Source of the DNA: Vesta saturnalis
Lineage: Eukaryota; Arthropoda; Insecta; Coleoptera; Lampyridae
Assembly: GCA_036346205.1 (NCBI GenBank)
Contig: JARFJB010001495.1
Location: 4,422,501-4,486,500, forward strand
DNA: 64,000 bases
Direction of reading: 5' to 3'
Shown here: positions 21,611-32,739 of the stretch, piece after piece
How positions within the stretch are numbered: position 1 is the stretch's first letter
Layout of the letters: each line of letters starts with the position of its first letter
Notes under the pieces: generated by a model
What the model was told of the DNA's origin: nothing
The model's database searches: none
The model's input: only the letters and a program-made list of their open reading frames with translations
Made by a program: the position numbers and the translations under genes

Positions 21611-21775
21611 GCCTATTTTTGTTACGAACGTAGTAAAAAAGTGGTTGCATAATTATCATAAGAGATTATTATTAAAATTACTCCATTTCTTTCAATTTCC
21701 ACTTTGTGGGTTGGAAGATCGTGTGTTGTTTCACACCAGATCGATTATAATTTCGGACTTCTTATAAAGTTATTA
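21600..21775. repeat. copy of a GT-associated dispersed repeat
   Basis: Shares with 26660-26800 and 56830-56970 the succession CCTATTTTxxTTAYGAACG, a TTATTATTAAAA stretch, and GTTGGAAGATCGTGTGTTGT...CACACCAGAT. This copy starts exactly where the heptamer array ends. Confidence 0.75.
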
Positions 21776-22208
21776 CAGTAGTGGTTGGTTGGCCAGTTTT
21801 AAACAATATACGGAAGGTGAATGCTAGGAAAGGTTTGCAGCCTTACCTATCGAAAGTTTGGGGTCGACTTCGCCCGAAAACGCGTTTTAAAAATAGCTCG
21901 CTGTACCCAATCTGGTTCACTTCCACAATCAAAAAATTTTACAATTAGTAAATGATCTTGAAAAACAAAAATGCATAAATTGTTTAATATTGCGAGGGCT
22001 AATGTCAAAAATAAAATCTTCGTGGCGTATGAAGTTTATGTTACACAAACAGTATATAATATTCGATCAGATCCGAAAAAATTCTAATCATTCATAAATA
22101 ATGCTAGTATACCATGTTATATGAGTGAGTATTGATTGAATACAATTTTGAAATAGCTATTAAGCTTGTTGAAATTTTTGAGTTTGTATATTTCTCTACT
22201 TCAAGTCA

Positions 22209-23433
22209 AAATGATCCTGAGAATGCTGTTTCAGCTTCAAAACCTGACCTAAACCTAAAGTAGATAGGAGTGATCAATGTTTCAGAAGCTACTCCACGAT
22301 TCAAATCTAAAAGATCGACAGGTCTTGATTTGTTTAGTCACAAATACTGCTAATTTATGGAAATGTACCAATTTTATTCTTATAAATAAAGGAGGGAGTC
22401 GTCAATATTTACAAAATCTTCGGCCTGTTGCCTTATTATCCACACCAGCAAGAATTTTTAAATTAATTTTAGATAAAAACGTTATTAAAAAGTTGACACC
22501 GTAACCTTCACCTGAGTAACACGGTTTCATTGCTGGAAGGTCAACTATTACTAATTTAATCAGTTTTACACAGTTTATTAGTAGGTACTAATTTGCATGA
22601 TGGTTGTTAAGTAGATGTTACATTTACTGACCTTGCGAAAGCATTTGGTAGAGTTAATTCTAACAGAATTAAGGTATTATGTAGTATCACTTAACTTATA
22701 CTGTTAGTAAAATCGTACTTGCCCAGTCGGCGTCAGTACGTAAGTACGTTTGGTATAAAAGATTTACATTCGAAGAATATTTTGCTAAGTCAGGGGCACC
22801 GCGAGATATTGTATTAGGACCTGTAATTTTTAATTGGTTATTGAATGTATTAAGTCCGCAGAGATCTAACCTGATGAAGACAACTTAAAATGTTTTAAAA
22901 TAATAACAAATGTTCAAGACATGGTAGATTTCCAAAATGATTTAGCACAAGTTAATAACTGAATGTCCTCAAATAAATTAATTTTTAACGTGTGAAAGTT
23001 GTACGTAAATCTGATCGTAATTTAGGGTTCTTGATTAGACAAGGAAAGACATTTAAGTTCATATCCGTTTGGAAAAATCTATACACTTCTCTGGTGAGGT
23101 ATAACTTAGAATATGCATCGGTTGTTGGAGTCAATTTTACGAAGTACATAAAAATAATTTCGAAAAAGATTTCTAAGATATTTATTTTATTAAACTAATA
23201 GACATTATTCTTGTTTAGTTTCTACCTCACTAGTACTGACTGTGTTTAGCATGATAAGTTTAAGTACGCCAAGAAAAATCTTACAGTTAAAATTTCATTA
23301 ACAAGTTTTTCATCCTCATTCAGCAATTAACAGCATGTTGCGTCTATATGATGAATTATGGACTGACTTAGATATGTTTAATAATAATTTACAATCTTTT
23401 AAATTGAAATGCGCACTGCTAAGAATTTATTAG
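22209..23433 (+). pseudogene. non-LTR retrotransposon reverse transcriptase relic
   Basis: Plus-strand frames give LINKGGSRQYLQNLRPVALL and STPARIFKLILDKNVIKKL (22365-22500), HGFIAGRSTITNLISF (about 22521-22568), FTDLAKAFGRVNSNRIKV (about 22625-22675), and SGAPRDIVLGPVIFNWLLN (about 22793-22850). These are RT domains of a jockey- or CR1-like LINE. The FADD block is not readable. C-terminal matches such as NSMLRLYDELWTDL run to about 23380. Many stops and shifts are present. The A-rich 3' tail and the endonuclease half are not identified. Confidence 0.78.
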
Positions 23434-23997
23434 TTTACATTACTCGATGCTGGGTTTCAATATGTATAACTGACTTTTGCTTTCGTTTGTAAACATATTT
23501 GTTAAAAACAAATTTTACATTATGATTGTTAAGTGAAAAAAGGGCTATAGATATTGGTTTATTTTGGTTAAAACATTGTTAAAATATGTACTGTGAATAC
23601 CAAACAACTACTTATGTTTATATACAAAAATTCTAGACGTACACTGCATGTCATATGGGAGTCGCCCATAATAGCATTTAAACTTATTAGAAAGATAGCA
23701 GTAGTATTTAACCTTATTAACTAATGTCAGTGAATGTAAGGTCAAGTGCATTACCTAATAGCACCGGAACTATTAAAGTTAAGTAAATTCCTTTCATTGC
23801 CTTGTTTAACTTCACATATTCACCCGATTGGGTTTACAAAAAGTTGATTTATTGTCTAATGTAAATAAAGCAGTAAATGTTAATAATAATTAGATTTCTG
23901 TCTTAATGTATAGATAGGAACCTATAATGATTCACCCTATAATTATGTAATCAAGGTGTTCCGGAAAGGTCTTTACAACGCTCTTCCACATACAGTA

Positions 23998-25258
23998 CAC
24001 CTCAAAAGAAGACGATTTAACTAAACTTACACTAGTCCAAAAGTTGCTAAGAATCAAGCTACAGGGTATCAAAGTTGATCAAATAAATCACATTTTCTTT
24101 AAATATCTTTCGACTAATTCGAGCGAATTTCACGAAATTTGGTATACAGGGGTTTCTTGGGATGAGACACTGAAATTTGTAAATTATTTTGTTATATCTC
24201 TTAGATGGCGTCACGAGCGACGATTAGAAGACCTTAAAACCACTATAACTTTGTTGTGCCAGGGTGTACGGAATTTTGGGCTTGATAACTCTTTTTCTAT
24301 TTCTTGGTCTGTTAAAAAAGGTATACTTTATTGAAGTCGCTAGAAGTAAGTCTTTCCGTGAAAAACATATCTGAAGCTGGTGACGCATGTAAATTGTCAA
24401 AGTGAGTCGAAAGGTATTACAAGGTATTGAATTTTTTTTAAAGACTTTGGCAAACGTAAAAGATTTTTCCTTGTTTGATACATTGTGAACACTGACACAC
24501 TCCCGGTATTTCCTTGACAATATCAAAAAACCAAGAACTATATTCTATATTCTACTTTGGTATATTGCGTATTCAGGATGCAGCAAATAATCTTCGAGAT
24601 AATGACGAAATTATACAATCGGTTAAACTTAATTTTCTGCGTCATGTAAATCTTTGCATGCGTGAAAACCGCGGGCATTTTGAGCAGTTTTCATGACTTA
24701 GTATTAGTTTGTATTTGAATTTAAGTTTTCAGTTTAATTTTTGTGTTAAAATTGCGCTTAACTTATAATTTAACCTTAAAAACAAAAAAAGTAAAACAAT
24801 GAAACAAGGAAACGTCTTCAAAAAAAATTGCAACACCTTGTAATAAATTTCGACTCACTCTGACAATTTACATGCGTCATCAGCTTCAGATGCCTGTTTA
24901 TCGGAAAGGGTTGCTTCTAGAAACTTCAATAAAGTATACCTTTCTTAATTGACAAAGATAAGGAAAAAGATTTATCAAGACTAAAATGACATACATAATG
25001 GCACAAAAGTTATAATGCTTTTAAAGTCTTCTAATCGTAGCTTGTCACGCCCTTTAAGAGATACAACAAAATCGTTCACAAATTTGAATGTCTCATCCCA
25101 GGAAACCCCTGTTACCAACTTTCGTGAAATTAGCTCAAATTAGTTGAAAGATATTAATGAAAATGTGATTTATTTGTTCAAGTTTGACAACCTGTAGCTC
25201 GGTTATTATCAACTGTTACACTAAGGAAAGTTTAGCTAAATCCACTTATTTTGAGGTG
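23998..25258. mobile_element. foldback-type Tc1/mariner derivative with ~450 bp inverted arms
   Basis: The left arm (about 23998-24455) and right arm (about 24815-25258) are inverted copies with roughly 80 percent identity by eye. Landmarks are CACCTCAAAAGAAG at the left and CTTATTTTGAGGTG at the right, GGTATACTTTATTGAAG and its complement, and ACGCATGTAAATTGTC and its complement. The loop (about 24460-24810) contains the last about 60 codons of a transposase. It cannot move itself. Confidence 0.85.
24514..24696 (+). pseudogene. C-terminal remnant of a Tc1/mariner transposase
   Basis: The short frame ends in VKLNFLRHVNLCMRENRGHF followed by EQFS and a stop. This is the usual C-terminus of DD41D/DD37D-like Tc1/mariner transposases ('RRxxLCxxNxGGHFEHLL'). 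It lies in the loop of the foldback element, so it is probably what is left of the parental element's transposase after an internal deletion. Confidence 0.7.
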
Positions 25259-25259
25259 C

Positions 25260-25760
25260 CCTTTCCAAGACACAGTACATACGGCGTATCCAGGATAAAA
25301 ATGATCAGCATGGGGATATCACTCATTTGAAGAGTTACAACTTTGGTCAAATTACATAAAAATTACCTTATTCTGGGCCTAATTTAATAGGTCAAAAACG
25401 TTTGACGTATTTTCCGTGGCTTACTTGATATTAACAAAAAACTGAAATTTTCGATTTTGGTTTATATTTAATTACTCAGCTAATACGAGAAATTTGGGCT
25501 TAAGAGTAATACATTATTAAGGCACTTTTTCAAAAGTAATTAAAATAGCACAAGGATTTTTGTACATCTTCAAGTTTCCTTGTATATGTCAACGTTGTTT
25601 TTTCTTATGGCTTAGTATTAAACTCGGATAGCATTTTTCTTATCCTTTGCAACAATGTATCACATATGTGTCTTTAAGTCGTTTCATTTTATTAATATCG
25701 CATTTTTTACCTTACAACCTACATATACATATGTAGGTATATAAGGTTATCGAATCAACT
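25260..25760. other. AT-rich sequence, possibly repeat-derived
   Basis: No coding signal. The style resembles the arms of long-TIR elements, but no inverted partner is found in the window. Confidence 0.35.
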
Positions 25761-26345
25761 TTTGCGTGTGCGTGTGCGTGTGTGTGCGCGCGTGTATGTA
25801 TGCTACTATCCACGACAATTCCAAATACCTACGCACTGAAAATTTGGTATTTAAGCTTGTTTTCATTTGGCTTGGAGCTGATTATAATTTGGGAGAAATC
25901 CAGCGGCGCAAAGGGGGGGTTTGTTAGGGGCAGGTTTTAGTTTCGATCAAATAGTTCTAAAACAGCTGCATATTTCAAAGATATAAAAATACCCAGGTAT
26001 AGACCTTAAACATTTAGCGGCAAAAAATTTAGAATTTAAGTGTTAGTTCATATCTAAGTAAGATAAAGATTAGACATATTTTTTAAAGAAAATTTAATTT
26101 TACATAACTTTTGCTTTATAAAGTTTCTTAATATAACGCAAGTTAAGTCTAAAAATTAATTAAATATCAATGAAAATGGTTAAACTGCGGTTTTGGAATT
26201 TTTTTTAAGTCTATTAATCTCTATGTGACATGAAGCTTTAAACGTCATTCTGACATAGATTAATGTTTTTGTTTTTAGAATGTTGCTTGTTTTCGGTATG
26301 AACGCATAAAAAAGAGGTTGCATAGTTACCCTGAAAAAAATTGAA
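25760..26345. repeat. GT-associated dispersed repeat, longer copy
   Basis: Starts with a TG/CG microsatellite (about 25763-25800), then TATTTAAGCTTGTTTTCATT..GAGCTGATTA, then ATACCCAGGTATAGACCTTA, TGACATGAAGCTTTAAACGT, ATTAATGTTTTTGTTTTTAG and ATGAACGCATAAAAAAGAGG. The same landmarks in the same order occur at 56340-56960. No ORF is present. It is a non-autonomous element of unknown class. Confidence 0.75.
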
Positions 26346-26589
26346 ATTAATAGTTATTTTCGTAACTAATGCGCTGTTTACACATTTATTCGTGCGAGGC
26401 CGTTCTTTTTACCCGAGGCGTAGTCGAGGGATTAAATATAAGGCCGAGCACCAAAAATGTGGCAGCGCACGTGTTGCGGATAAAATTTTTTGTTATCGTT
26501 TACATAAAATTAGAAAAAAATTAAATTTTGAAATATTTGATGACAACTGTCAAATTAAATACATAAACAAAAAAGTTTATATATTTGTA

Positions 26590-26805
26590 TAACATCTGCC
26601 TGTTATGAAGTTTTAAACGTCTGTTTGACATAGATTATTGTTTTTGCGTTTACAATGTTGCCTATTTTCGCAATGAACTTATTATAAAAGAGGCTGCATA
26701 ATTATCCTAAAAAAATGTTATTAAAACTATTTCATTTCTCTTAATTTCTATTTTGTAGGTTGGAAAGTCATGTGGTGTTCCACACCAGATATTTTGATTC
26801 AGAAT
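26590..26805. repeat. GT-associated dispersed repeat, partial copy
   Basis: A second copy of the 3' part of the repeat: GAAGTTTTAAACGTC, ACATAGATTATTG, AATGTTGCCTATTTTCGC, then TTTTGTAGGTTGGAAAGTCA and TGGTGTTCCACACCAGATAT. It lies in the same orientation as the copy ending near 26345, so the two form a loose tandem pair. Confidence 0.75.
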
Positions 26806-26939
26806 GGTTACCTTTGCAATTTGGTAGTAAGTAGACCAAAATTAGATTTTTATCACTTAGTTCAGAAATAAATAATTTTCTTAAAATTACCAAATTACCA
26901 AACTTACATACAAATATTTACAAAATATGTTTCAATAAT

Positions 26940-27660
26940 CACCATTTTGTTCCAGACAAAAAGACACCTTGTAACAGTCGAAATCAAAGCATTTTGTAAC
27001 ACTTGTGAAAAAATCGTTCGAAATGTGTCTGTAACAACTCGTCTTAGATCTTCGACATTATTGAACGTGTGAACATAAACATTTTATTTCAGATAACCCC
27101 AAACAAACAAATGTAATGGGGTTATATCTGGAGATATTGCCGGCAATGTATCTGGGCCGTGTTACCAATCCACTGGTTGTCGAATTGTCGATTCAGATAT
27201 TCCCGAACAACCTGTGCATTGTGACCTGGTGCTCCATCTTGCGGGAACCAACACATTTATGTTTCAGCTAATGGTATACCATTTAAAGAAACTTCAACAT
27301 GTTGATGTAAAAGCAGAAGATATCTTTCAGCTGTTAAAGTGCCTTTATAAATTATTGGACCGAAAAGTCTATTTCCCAAAATTCCGCACCCACATTAAAT
27401 CCAAAGCGCATTTGATGTCTTGATACCCTTTTTAAATGTGTATTTTGAGTTGACCAGTAATGCGTGTTTTTTCGGTGAAATAAACCATTATTTCAGAAAT
27501 AACATTCATCCGTCAATAAAATTTGATTTCATTAATTTCACATGGCCGAGTAAACCATTCGCAGAAGGTTCTCCTCCGTTCCATATCTTCTGGATGAAGG
27601 GCTTGGGTATTTATGTATTTACATGGGTGAAATCGGTGTTTCTTTAAAATTGATTGACTG
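26940..27660 (-). pseudogene. Tc1/mariner transposase relic (DD41D-like)
   Basis: On the minus strand: KKHRFHPYKYINTQALHPED (about 27635-27575), TRYWSTQNTHLKRVSRH (about 27465-27415), a block matching VWAGILG..IIGPIIYKGTL (about 27395-27340), WFPQDGAPGHNAQVVREYLN with the second catalytic Asp (about 27245-27190), and FDNQWIGN (about 27185-27160). Beyond that the WPARSPDLTPLD signature is unreadable. Frameshifts are frequent. The order and motifs fit the same broad DD41D lineage as other elements in the window. TIRs were not identified. Confidence 0.8.
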
Positions 27661-28125
27661 ATCAGAGCACGGAGTCTGGGCGGGGTCTATGGACCGATTA
27701 GAAAGCAGGCGACATGGCTTACCATACAGAATTATGATGAGCTAAGATCATGGAGCGGTGTCGGCAAAAATAAAAAATGCCACGCCCAATAAAATTTTCC
27801 CACGGTCTTCAAAATTTTCCCACGCGCAAAGGATGCATTAAGATGAACAAAGATGCATTAAAATGAATTAAGATGATTTTAATTATGTGATCTAAAAAGT
27901 GTTACTTGTTAAATGACATGAAATAATGCAATGTCAGCCTCAGGGGCGACTTATCGGTTAGAAGGTTTTATGTCATATTTGCTCCTTGAGGTTTTTACAA
28001 ATTTCCTCTAAGTGCTCTTTGTGCTCTTGAATTAGTAGTGTAGCTACCCCACTCCTGGAGTACTTTACAGTGTTGCCACGTGTGAAGGTCATGTGGTGTC
28101 GCCAAATTTAGCGTTGTTTCCAGTT
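27660..28125. other. unassigned sequence
   Basis: No gene. About 27780-27870 contains internal short repeats (AAAATTTTCCCACG twice, GATGCATTAAGATGAA and variants three times). The remainder leads into the minisatellite. Confidence 0.45.
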
Positions 28126-28129
28126 CTTT

Positions 28130-28985
28130 TTTCTCTTCAGGGTCAAAGTTTATTGTCCTCTAGGCGTGTCATATTATAATTCTTAGAAATCTAAAAGTAG
28201 AATCAAAGTTCACTGGCCTTTCCAAGTGCAAGGTTCATTCATCTCTTCAATGTCAACGTTCATTGCCTCTAGGCGTGTTATATTGCAATTTTTAGAAATC
28301 TAAAAGTAAAATCAAAGTTCACTAATCTTTCCAAGACCAAAGTTCATTGACCTCTAATTGGGTGTCATTACAATTGTTAGAAATTTAAAAATAGAACAAT
28401 TTCTTGAAAATCTCAGTTTGTTGACCTTTAAAAGTGGGTGAAGGATAAGAAACATAAACTTTAAAATAGAACCAAAGTTTATTGATATTTTCAGGGTCGA
28501 AGTTTATTGACCCCTGGGTGTATCATATTACAATTCTTAAAAATCTAAAAACAGAATTAGTTTGTGGAAACAAACAGATGACAGGTTGCTCTCTATGCTA
28601 AAACGTAGGTCAAGGTTAAATGGTTCTTGTATGGGCTAAATTGTGTCAAGGTCAAATACCTGTCTACGATTTTTAGAACTCTAAAGATAGAATCAAAGTG
28701 CTTTGACCTATACAATGCCAAAGCTTTTGACAACTATGAGTATGGTATAACAATTCTTAGAAATCTAAAAATAAAACCATTCCGTGGATAGGAGTTTACT
28801 GACCTCTTCAAAATCCTATGACCTCTAGAGATGCCATATTACAATTCTTAGAAACTAGAGGGGAAAACACCAAAATGTATTGCCTTCTTTAAGCTCAAAC
28901 TTTATTTCCCTTTTAAACCCAGAAGTTGCCGAATTCTTAGAAATCTAAAAATAGGACTAGTTGCGGGAAAACGTTATTGAAATAA
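28130..28985. repeat. degenerate minisatellite, period roughly 80-135 bp
   Basis: The core CAATTCTTAGAAATCTAAAA recurs with variation near 28177, 28290, 28372, 28530, 28670, 28755, 28840 and 28930. Each is usually followed by TAGAATCAAAGTTCACTGRC-like sequence and preceded by CTAGGCGTGTCATATTA-like sequence. Spacing varies, so the units have gained internal indels. No ORF is maintained. Confidence 0.85.
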
Positions 28986-29257
28986 GGATAGCTGGAAGTT
29001 CGATCAGAATTCTGTGAAACAGGATATAAAGCTGCACAACGACCCACAAAGCATAATAATCATCGTTACTTTTCAAATTAACAGCAGTTTTTTGGGTACT
29101 ACGAAGCAGAGGCGGTGGGGTGGTTCACATAGGGGGTGCATACTTTCAATATTATAAAGTATAATACAAAAACGCTTACCCAATCCTTATAAGTTTCATC
29201 GACATACTGTGATAGAATTAAAATTAATTTATTAATTTATTAAGTAAATTGTGTAAA

Positions 29258-29520
29258 ATGAAATACCAGTGTGCCGAATGTGAAAAATTTTACAGTAAGC
29301 TTTCTAAACTGAGGATGCAACAACGTTGGCACGTTTGCGATGTAAAAAATGTACCTCTAATACAGACAATAATATTCAATGCCGTATTTGTGATAAAACC
29401 TTTATTCACAAATATAGTTTAAAAAAAACATCTTAAAAAACTGCATGATCTACACCCTAGCCTTGAAACCCAAACCAAAACCAATCAAATAGGTAAATAA
29501 AAAATGTGCTTTATGTGAAT
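29258..29520 (+). pseudogene. C2H2 zinc-finger fragment
   Basis: From ATG at 29258 the frame reads MKYQCAECEKFYSKLSKLRM, an apparent C2H2 finger start. A shifted frame then gives IQCRICDKTFIHKYSLKK and, after one more shift in an A-run near 29420, HLKKLHDLHPS. The two CxxC pairs and the HxxxxH-like end of the second finger are visible. About 80 residues in total with two frameshifts. It could be a retroposed piece of a host zinc-finger gene or an accessory gene of a mobile element. Confidence 0.5.
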
Positions 29521-29822
29521 AATTGAATATAAAGTTTTTAATAAAAAAGATCTAATAAAACATTAAGACCCATTTTAGTAACGAACGTTTCTTTAAATAC
29601 ATTTTCGTTTATAAATAGGTAGGTTTTTCGATTTTTTTTAGTATCTATTGTTACTATCCTCTTATAAAGAGAAATGCATAATTATTATTGTTATGCGGTC
29701 AATATTTTTTGTATAATTGTGTATGTATCGATTTCGCCATAAACATGTCTGTAGTTTTTAAGTTAGAGTGTTTAGTTTAGCATTTAAGTTTACAATTTTT
29801 CATATATAATTTTTTCCGTCTA

Positions 29823-31962
29823 TAGTGTGAGTCACACCGGGAATGCAGTGTGGCGAGGTATAGGCAATGTATTTGTAATGGGAGGCCGGCACACTGTGTT
29901 GCCGGTTGTCCGATGGCTGTGACAGGGTCGGCTCTGAAGTTATTATACAGTGCCGCCAAAAAGTTGGACACCAATGAAAAACTTTTTTATTTTTTGCGAA
30001 CGACACGTAAGAGTAAACTGCCCTTATTTTTGAAAAAATCGGAAAATTTTAGTTGAAAAAATCACTCAAAATTCTCAAATATGAATTTTCAAGACTATCT
30101 AAATATCGTTAAACAATTGTATTAATTAGAAAGTTACTTACAATGCATTTACATCATTTCAAACCAAGCTTATGCCGGAAGATATCTTAATGAGTTTTTA
30201 ATGTAACTGAAAAGTAAACAAACAACCCTAAATATAATACTGATTTTCAGTCTTGTTTGTGACTTATTACCGGTAACATGGAGTTTAAGAAATTCAAACG
30301 CGGACAAATGCTCCATGCGAGCGGGAAAATTATAATTTTCAATATCATTTGTCATTTAGTGAATGATGAAAAATTGAGTTTGACTGCAGCGGTGAGTTGT
30401 GCTTCCAAAATGAGTGGGGTCAGTGAAAAAACAATTTTTACCATCAAGAAAGAGGAAGAGTAAAACAATGGTGAATTAAAATCTCCTGCTGCAAGAAAAA
30501 AGCGGGTAAGTCAGTCAAATTCTCGCGAATATGCATACGATGAGGGTTTTAAGAGCTTATTAAGAAAAATTGTGCACAATGACTTTTTTTTTAAAAACAT
30601 TCCTCCAACTTTGAAAGCAGTATATAATGTTATTCGAGGGAATGAGAATTCGCCATCGTTCTCTTGAAGTACCCTAGGTAGATTGATTAAAGATATTGGT
30701 TTTGAATATATGAAGCGTGGTCGTAAAAGCATAATGTTAGAGGCACAGATATTTAAGAGCCATCAAAAACTATCGCCAAGAAAATTGCAACATTATCTAC
30801 TTAGATGAGACTTGGGTCAACCTGGGTCAAACGGTGAACTGTGCATGGTGTGATAATACCATAACAAACCGTAGAGATGCTTTTATAAAGGGTTTAACCA
30901 CAGGCCTCAAAGCACCTACACAAAGAGGTCCACGTTTCGTTATTCTTCATGCAGGATATGAAGGTGGATTTTTATTTGGCGCCGCACGTGTTTTCTTGGA
31001 AAAGAAAAACGATGGCGATTATCACGACGAAATGAACGCCGACTATTTTGAGCAATGGTTTGAAGAGTCTCTGATTCTTGCCTTACCCAAAAAAACGGAC
31101 GGAAAAACGTTGTTGTTATGGATAACGCTTCGTATAATTCTCGTAAATTTAGTTTTCCAACTACTTCATGGAACAAACCCCAAATTAAAGATTGGCTGCT
31201 CGAAAGAAACATTTTCTTTGACGACTCCTATTTAAAATCTGAGCTGCTTGAAGTTGTCAACGCATATAGAGACCAATACGACAAGTATAAAATTGAAGAA
31301 ATAGTTGCAAAATACGACGTAACTGTTTTGCGTTTACCACCATACCATTGTGAGCTTAACTCGATCGAGATGGTGTGGAATCAGATTAAGCACTATATTG
31401 CAACAAAGAACTCCGATTTCAAGACAGAGCACGTCCGTTTATTGATAAATGAAGCATTTGGACATGTCACTGCACAAAATTGGAGTAATTGCGTTGCACA
31501 TGTCAGAGAAAAAACGGAAAAAGAAATGTGGGCTGCTGATAACCTCCAAGACAACGTGGATGAACTCATAATAAGTGTAAATTTTAGCGACAGTTCTGAG
31601 AATGAGATTTCAGACCTCGATGATGACTGTGTCGACGACGTGCAGGTGTAAATAGTGTAAATATTTTATTTGTTTATAAATGTACAATTAATTCTCTGTT
31701 TATTTTTTCTTATATTAACTTTGCCTGAAATAATTCTTTTGTAATTTTGAAATTTATTGTTTATTATTATTAATTATTGAAAACATTTAAACAAAGGCGA
31801 AGGTTTAAACATCATCAAACTTCCAACAAGTTTTTAGCGAATCTGTGAGAGCGAAATTTGCCTGAGACCGGACGTGAGGTTTAACCGATCCCAGCATAAC
31901 GACAACTGCCAACGGTGTGCTCCATAAGACTCCACACTGCATTCTCAGTATGACTTTCACTA
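29823..31962 (+). mobile_element. IS630-like DNA transposon with ~34 bp TIRs
   Basis: The left end TAGTGTGAGTCACACC..GAATGCAGTGTGG (29823-29853) is matched inverted at the right by CCACACTGCATTCTC..GACTTTCACTA (31932-31962). TA dinucleotides on both sides (29821-29822 and 31963-31964) are the expected target duplication. The 2.14 kb interior carries a transposase with few breaks. Ends and TSD are clear enough to call the element complete in length. Confidence 0.9.
30278..31651 (+). pseudogene. IS630-like DDE transposase with wide D-E spacing
   Basis: The reading starts with MEFKKFKRGQMLHASG (helix-turn-helix region, 30278-30463). It continues after a stop through KAVYNVIRGNENSPSF and LGRLIKDIGFEYMKRG. 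The first catalytic Asp is in IIYLDETWVN (about 30795-30830). The second is in VVVMDNASYNSRKFSF (31105-31150), and the Glu is in YHCELNSIEMVW (about 31345-31380). Between that Asp and Glu are about 81 residues, including an extra helical segment WLLERNIFFDDSYLKSELLE. The C-terminus is acidic (SDLDDDCVDDVQV). Damage is limited to stops near 30463 and 30666, a shift near 30750-30790 and a shift in an A-run near 31100. Close relatives are common in insects and some may be domesticated. Confidence 0.88.
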
Positions 31963-32049
31963 TATGTCAAGTAAAGCTTTGATATCACTGGTTAGTTTGT
32001 TCCGAGTTTTGTGATTATATTTTTTAAAATAAAGTTACATTGTTTTACT

Positions 32050-32300
32050 ATTATTATTTACAACAGACAACTAACAGGAGATTCCGATAAGTATACAGAC
32101 CGCTGGCCGTGAGCATTGAAGATGCGCGAAATACATCTATCCCCGCCTCCAATGTAATGTTAACGGCTGAATGGAGCACCAGTCGGGCTTCGCTGATCTC
32201 AGCTGTGGGGACCGGCGGCGCGCGAGAGGTGAGTGCACGTTGCCAGTGGTGTTGCCGTGTTGCGTTGGTCAATCGCACGGTCCGCAAACCATGAATACGT
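32050..32300. other. GC-rich patch of unknown nature
   Basis: A sharply GC-richer block (for example GGGGACCGGCGGCGCGCGAG at about 32207) in AT-rich surroundings. It is open in more than one frame on both strands, with no recognisable protein. It could be a solo LTR or leader of an unrecognised retroelement, or part of a CpG-rich promoter. Confidence 0.4.
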
Positions 32301-32739
32301 AATAACTAAATACTTCCACAGTTAGCGGCCGCTTGGTTTGTTTTGTTTAAAAATTCCAGGGGGTGCAATTGCTCACTTGCTCTCATTTAAGAGACACTGC
32401 TACGAAGTTAGGTACAATGTACGATGTAGCATTCTAAATGTATTGGCATTAGGGAGTGAACAAGCAATGAGTAAAGACGTATTTATGAGTGTTCCATATC
32501 TAGAACAAACAAAAATTAAAAAAAAATTTCCAACTGTTGCATTCCAGTAGGAATTTTTGTGGTGAGTGTGTGTAAATAACTACGATTTCATAATTAATTG
32601 ATAATTATTGTGTACTAAGTAGTTTGTTGCGGTGTACTAACTGTATCACGTTGTCGTCCTCAGGGATGGCAAAGGTTTACGTGAAACATCGTTTAGTTCT
32701 CTTTTTGTTATTGATTACACTTTCTGTGCATTTTGACAT

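Noticed and set aside
20450..21767. Plus-strand Cys/Val-rich open frames
   Set aside because: They are translations of (TGTCGTG)n and (TG)n repeats. Similar frames exist in all phases.
28130..28985. Possible CRISPR-like array
   Set aside because: Repeat cores vary, spacing is irregular, the 'spacers' are themselves repeated, and the genome is eukaryotic.
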